Part shown: piece by piece, positions 52,937-56,239 of the stretch
Numbering within the stretch: position 1 is the first letter of the stretch
How the letters are laid out: every line of letters starts with the position of its first letter
From: CAZHTS01 sp964535315
Lineage (GTDB): Bacteria > Chloroflexota > Anaerolineae > Anaerolineales > Anaerolineaceae
Length of the DNA: 56,239 nucleotides
NCBI GenBank assembly: GCA_964535315.1
Contig: CAZHTS010000027.1
Span: forward strand, 1-56,239
Reading direction: 5' to 3'
Program-made: the position numbers and the translations under genes
Notes under the pieces: generated by a model
The model's database searches: none
Told to the model about the DNA's origin: nothing
The model's input: the letters and a program-made list of their open reading frames with translations, nothing else

Positions 52937-54418
52937 TTATTGCGGCAAATTGAAGTAGTTATACACCGTGCTGGAGAGCTGCGCCACCATCAGATTCACC
53001 TTGTCCCACACCGCCTGAACGGGATGGTAGACATACACGGTCAGGATGTAATTGCCGCCCGGCGTATACACGATGGCCGCATCCGACACCGTGTGAATGA
53101 CGCCGTCCGTCTCGGTGATCCAGCCATGCTTGTGGGCAATCTGCGTCCCCTCGGGCAGCCCGGCCTGCAACAGCACCGCAATCTTGTTACGCGATAGATA
53201 CGTGATCATCTGCCGGCATTCGTTCTGGGTGATCTGCCCCGGGAAAGCAGCCACCAGCGCCCCACCGCCGCTATCGGCGCACTGATAGATATCATCCAAC
53301 AGCAGCCCCATCTCCAGCGCCGTGGTCTGGTTATAAGGGTCCGGGCTGGTAAAAACATCCGTGCGCTGGTTGGCCGTCGTCTGAAAGCGCTTGAGCAACT
53401 GCGCCCCTGGGTAAAAATAGCCCGCCAGGAACGTATTGCTCAGCCCCAACGTCTGCAAATCCTCGGCCACCCCTAACGGCCCGGTTTCCGGATGGATCGC
53501 ACGCTGCATCAAACGGTCCGCCGGATCGTTCTCCGAGCGCTCGATCATCAATTCGATCAGTTCGGTCACATCTTTGGGCGCCGGTTCGTTCATACGGCGA
53601 AAAACCGAGACCATAATGGGAATCTTCATCGTACTGGCAGCCGTAAAGGCGATATCCGGCGTCAGGTTCTTGCCATCCTGGTAAGCAAAATGCAGTTCCT
53701 GCGCGGTTTGCAGATCGTACAGATACAACTCGACGATCCCGTCAAAGTCGGCCACATCGACCACCTGTTGCAACAGGATTTGCAGGTTCTGCGCCGAAGG
53801 GCGCTCCGGGCCCAGCCGGTTGTACGATAACGTTACCACCCGCGCCGTCGGCGAACGCAGTGCATCCCCTACCAGCACGATGGCGCGCTCCACATCTAAC
53901 GCTGTACCGGCCTGCCCCCCTTCAAAATTGGTGCTGCCCGGCACTGGCAGCGCCACCCCTGCCGGCTGATCGTAACGCGTCGATATCTCGTTCTTCAGAT
54001 AAGTACGCAAACGTTCTTCGTTGATGCTCGAACGTAAGGGCACCTCGGCCGGCGGCGGCAAACGGTTCCACAGATAGTCCCAGAAAGCCGTCCAGAACGG
54101 CAGGCTGGTGCGCTGCATATCCGCCGCCGCCAACATCCCTTCCAGGTCCAGTTGAAAACCCGCCACCGATGGCTTGATCTGAATCGCAGCATCGTTGTAA
54201 TGAATCTCAATCGGCATTGAAAATGCCTGCATCAATCGTTCGGCGGCCTGCTGTTGATTCAATCCACCCATTGGAATCCCGGCAATCACCGTCCCCGGCG
54301 AAAAACTGCTGCGGATGCGGCTGTAAGCGACCAGTTGAAAAACGGCCAACGTCGCTGCCAAAAGCAACAGCAAAATCGACAACCCCTGAATGATGGATAG
54401 AGAACCTCGTCTTCCCAC
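52937..54418 (-). CDS. Membrane-anchored serine beta-lactamase-fold protein
   Basis: This 493-aa protein uses GTG 54418, behind AGGAG with 6-nt spacing. A signal anchor lies at residues about 8-33, then a domain of about 200 residues of VanW-associated type (GTVIAGIPMGGLNQQQAAERL..., KPSVAGFQLDLEGML), then a class A beta-lactamase-like domain. Active-site motifs are STMK with Ser262 and Lys265, SEN at 295-297 and KHG at 430-432; the omega-loop Glu is not clear, though NQTTALEMG aligns with RDTTTPxAM. It could be a beta-lactamase, a D,D-peptidase or an esterase. Confidence 0.82.
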   Translation of the reverse strand: MGRRGSLSIIQGLSILLLLLAATLAVFQLVAYSRIRSSFSPGTVIAGIPMGGLNQQQAAERLMQAFSMPIEIHYNDAAIQIKPSVAGFQLDLEGMLAAADMQRTSLPFWTAFWDYLWNRLPPPAEVPLRSSINEERLRTYLKNEISTRYDQPAGVALPVPGSTNFEGGQAGTALDVERAIVLVGDALRSPTARVVTLSYNRLGPERPSAQNLQILLQQVVDVADFDGIVELYLYDLQTAQELHFAYQDGKNLTPDIAFTAASTMKIPIMVSVFRRMNEPAPKDVTELIELMIERSENDPADRLMQRAIHPETGPLGVAEDLQTLGLSNTFLAGYFYPGAQLLKRFQTTANQRTDVFTSPDPYNQTTALEMGLLLDDIYQCADSGGGALVAAFPGQITQNECRQMITYLSRNKIAVLLQAGLPEGTQIAHKHGWITETDGVIHTVSDAAIVYTPGGNYILTVYVYHPVQAVWDKVNLMVAQLSSTVYNYFNLPQ

Positions 54419-54489
54419 GGCATACTCCTGGGCCTGATTGTACCAGATTTGCCGCCATACCCCAGCGGTACCACCCGCCGCATACATGG

Positions 54490-54495
54490 TATACT
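54490..54495 (+). promoter_or_regulatory. -10 element of the gmd operon
   Basis: TATACT at 54490-54495 is preceded by TGG, an extended -10; no matching -35 is seen. Transcription would begin near 54502, leaving a 35-nt leader to the TTG start. Confidence 0.45.
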
Positions 54496-54536
54496 TAACC
54501 CGACTTATACGGTGAAAACTGTTCTCGGAGGTTCAC

Positions 54537-55607
54537 TTGAAAAAGGCTTTAATCACCGGCATCACCGGTCAGGACGGTTCTTATCTGGCCGAGCTGCTGC
54601 TTTCCAAAGGGTACGAGGTACACGGCATCATTCGCCGCGCCAGTACCTTTAACACCCGTCGCATCGACCACGTCTACCACGATCCGCACAACAACGGCGA
54701 GCCGGTCCATCTCTATCTGCATTACGGAGACGTGACCGCCTCAGACTCTCTGCTGGACGTCATCTACAATGCCCAACCTGAAGAAATCTATCACCTGGCT
54801 GCTCAAAGCCACGTGCGCGTCAGTTTCGACATGCCCGAATATACCGGCGACACCACCGGCCTGGGCACCATCCGCATCCTCGAAGCCATCCGCAAGAGCA
54901 AGATCAAGACCCGCTTTTACCAGGCTTCCTCCAGCGAGATGTTCGGCAGCGCCAAACCGCCGCAAAACGAACTGACCCCCTTTGAGCCGCGCAGTCCCTA
55001 TGCCGCCGCCAAAGTCTACGCCTATTGGGTCACGCGCAACTACCGCGAAGGCTACAATCTGTTTGCCTGCAACGGCATCCTTTTCAATCACGAAAGCCCG
55101 CGCCGCGGCGAAACTTTCGTCACCCGCAAAATTACCCGCGCCCTGGCCGCCATCCTGGCCGGCAAGCAGCGCCATCTCTACCTGGGCAACCTGGACTCCC
55201 GCCGCGATTGGGGCTATGCGCCCGAGTATGTGGAAGCGCAGTGGTTGATTCTGCAACAGGAGCAACCCGCCGATTATGTCATCGGCACCGGCGAAGCTCA
55301 CACTGTGCGCGAATTCCTGGACGAAGCCTTTGGCTACGTCGGCCTGGATTGGCGCGAATACGTGCGCATCGACCCGCGTTACTTCCGCCCCACCGAGGTG
55401 GACTACCTGCTGGCTGATCCCGACCGGGCCCACCAACAACTGGACTGGCAGCCGCGCATCCGCTTCCACGAACTGGTGCGCATCATGGTCGATGCCGACC
55501 TGGAACTGGCCGGCCTGACCCCGCCCGGCGAAGGACAACGTATCCTGATCGAGCGTTTCGGCGGCTGGCACCGCTGGGAACACCAGGTTATCAGTATGGA
55601 GCGTTAG
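54537..55607 (+). CDS. gmd: GDP-mannose 4,6-dehydratase
   Basis: This 356-aa short-chain dehydrogenase-fold enzyme converts GDP-mannose to GDP-4-keto-6-deoxymannose, precursor of fucose, rhamnose and perosamine sugars. The start is TTG 54537 with GGAGG 5 nt upstream, the only good start. NADP-binding GITGQDGSYLAE is at residues 8-19, catalytic SSSEMFG near 131-137, and Tyr155/Lys159 in SPYAAAK; HYGDVTASDSL and NLDSRRDWGYAPEYVE are Gmd hallmarks. The enzyme supports envelope polysaccharide synthesis together with the phosphatase 18 nt downstream. Confidence 0.95.
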   Translation: MKKALITGITGQDGSYLAELLLSKGYEVHGIIRRASTFNTRRIDHVYHDPHNNGEPVHLYLHYGDVTASDSLLDVIYNAQPEEIYHLAAQSHVRVSFDMPEYTGDTTGLGTIRILEAIRKSKIKTRFYQASSSEMFGSAKPPQNELTPFEPRSPYAAAKVYAYWVTRNYREGYNLFACNGILFNHESPRRGETFVTRKITRALAAILAGKQRHLYLGNLDSRRDWGYAPEYVEAQWLILQQEQPADYVIGTGEAHTVREFLDEAFGYVGLDWREYVRIDPRYFRPTEVDYLLADPDRAHQQLDWQPRIRFHELVRIMVDADLELAGLTPPGEGQRILIERFGGWHRWEHQVISMER

Positions 55608-55625
55608 GCACCGTAAGGGAGCCGC

Positions 55626-56129
55626 ATGGCCAATCGCCCGCAGCACCCACCCTCGGTTTTGTTCGTATGCACGGCCAATCTATGTCGTTCACCTATGGCC
55701 GAGGCGCTCTTTCGTTTGCGTCTCGGCCAACAACGCAGCGATTGGGCCGCCTGGCGGGTCGAATCGGCCGGCACCTGGGCCAGCGCCGGGCACCATGTTC
55801 CGCCCGAGGTGATCTACACCCTGCGCAATTACGGCCTGGATCTCAGCCAGCACCGCTCCCGCCCCGTCTCCGCCCGCCTGCTGGCCGGGTTTCACCTGAT
55901 CCTGACCATGGAAGAGGGTCATAAAGAAGCCATCTCGATTGAGTTCCCGGCTGCCCGCTCGCGCGTCTACCTGCTCACCGAGATGGCCGGCAAACAACTT
56001 CCCATCGAAGACCCAATGGGCAGCGAAATCCAGGAATTCGAGCGCACTGCACAGGAAATTGACCGCTGGCTGGCAGACGGCTTCGCCCGCATCTGCCAGC
56101 TGGCCGGCGCTCCACCCGAAAAAAGCTAG
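55626..56129 (+). CDS. Low-molecular-weight protein-tyrosine phosphatase
   Basis: This 167-aa enzyme has the P-loop VCTANLCRSP with catalytic Cys15 and Arg21, followed by the usual WRVESAGTWASAG block, and the general-acid Asp in IEDPMG near residue 125. LMW phosphatases commonly act on tyrosine kinases that control exopolysaccharide export (Wzb type), which fits its place 18 nt after gmd. An arsenate-reductase role is less likely because only one pair of Cys (15 and 20) is present. The stop is at 56127-56129. Confidence 0.92.
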   Translation: MANRPQHPPSVLFVCTANLCRSPMAEALFRLRLGQQRSDWAAWRVESAGTWASAGHHVPPEVIYTLRNYGLDLSQHRSRPVSARLLAGFHLILTMEEGHKEAISIEFPAARSRVYLLTEMAGKQLPIEDPMGSEIQEFERTAQEIDRWLADGFARICQLAGAPPEKS

Positions 56130-56185
56130 GGCCAGACCACAAATCCTTAAAACCCCAAGCACAGCCCACAAGGTCCCAGCCTTAG

Positions 56186-56239
<54 letters not shown>

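Overview
This 56.2 kb window is GC-rich, densely packed and purely chromosomal. I saw no tRNA, rRNA, CRISPR array, insertion sequence or integrase. The gene content suggests Chloroflexota, probably Anaerolineae: a Gram-negative-style sigma70 promoter set, a PMT/TIGR03663-like membrane glycosyltransferase fused to NHL repeats, a cNMP/bacterial-PH membrane protein, a MoxR-DUF58-DUF4129 cluster and a citramalate-based leucine/isoleucine operon. That placement is an inference from gene content; no rRNA or alignment was available. The last 54 bases are an uninterrupted C run that looks like an assembly or sequencing artefact.

Layout. (1) 1-7332: translation/transcription genes on the minus strand, in transcription order rpoB, rpsL, rpsG, fusA, tuf (only 18 codons of tuf present). 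rpoB has a near-consensus promoter. The str operon has a second strong promoter right after rpoB and a hairpin-rich leader. rpoC is not between rpoB and rpsL. (2) 7467-15676: small housekeeping and accessory genes: a phosphoesterase, a HAD hydrolase, an alpha/beta hydrolase, several GNAT acetyltransferases, rsmG, a ZIP metal transporter and two membrane proteins of unknown function. One short operon here (resolvase-like protein plus two GNATs) follows a 29-aa ORF and three RNA arms that can pair in mutually exclusive ways. (3) 15700-28784: one long minus-strand operon, ilvD-ilvB-ilvN-ilvC-leuA-leuC-leuD-cimA-leuB-ilvE-GNAT, behind a consensus promoter, a 41-codon leader peptide packed with Leu/Val/Ile codons, and a strong intrinsic terminator with a competing antiterminator.

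(4) 28796-33054: five-gene MoxR/DUF58/DUF4129 operon. (5) 33182-41734: recF, def, a cNMP-binding/bacterial-PH membrane protein, a CcrM-type DNA methyltransferase, clpC and nagA. (6) 41830-51113, mostly plus strand: a GNAT, a YvlD-like membrane protein, the glycosyltransferase-NHL fusion (minus), a pentapeptide-repeat protein, a membrane protein, an MFS transporter and a HAD-HD fusion. (7) 51137-56129: a DUF362/ferredoxin protein with its TetR regulator (perfect 20-bp operator), a membrane-anchored beta-lactamase-fold protein, GDP-mannose 4,6-dehydratase and a low-molecular-weight tyrosine phosphatase.

The strongest observation is the complete attenuator in front of the branched-chain amino-acid operon: promoter, leader peptide with an Ile-Ile-Ile-Leu control run, anti-antiterminator, antiterminator and terminator can all be read directly. 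A second attenuator-like element at about 11.7 kb precedes an acetyltransferase operon and is less expected.
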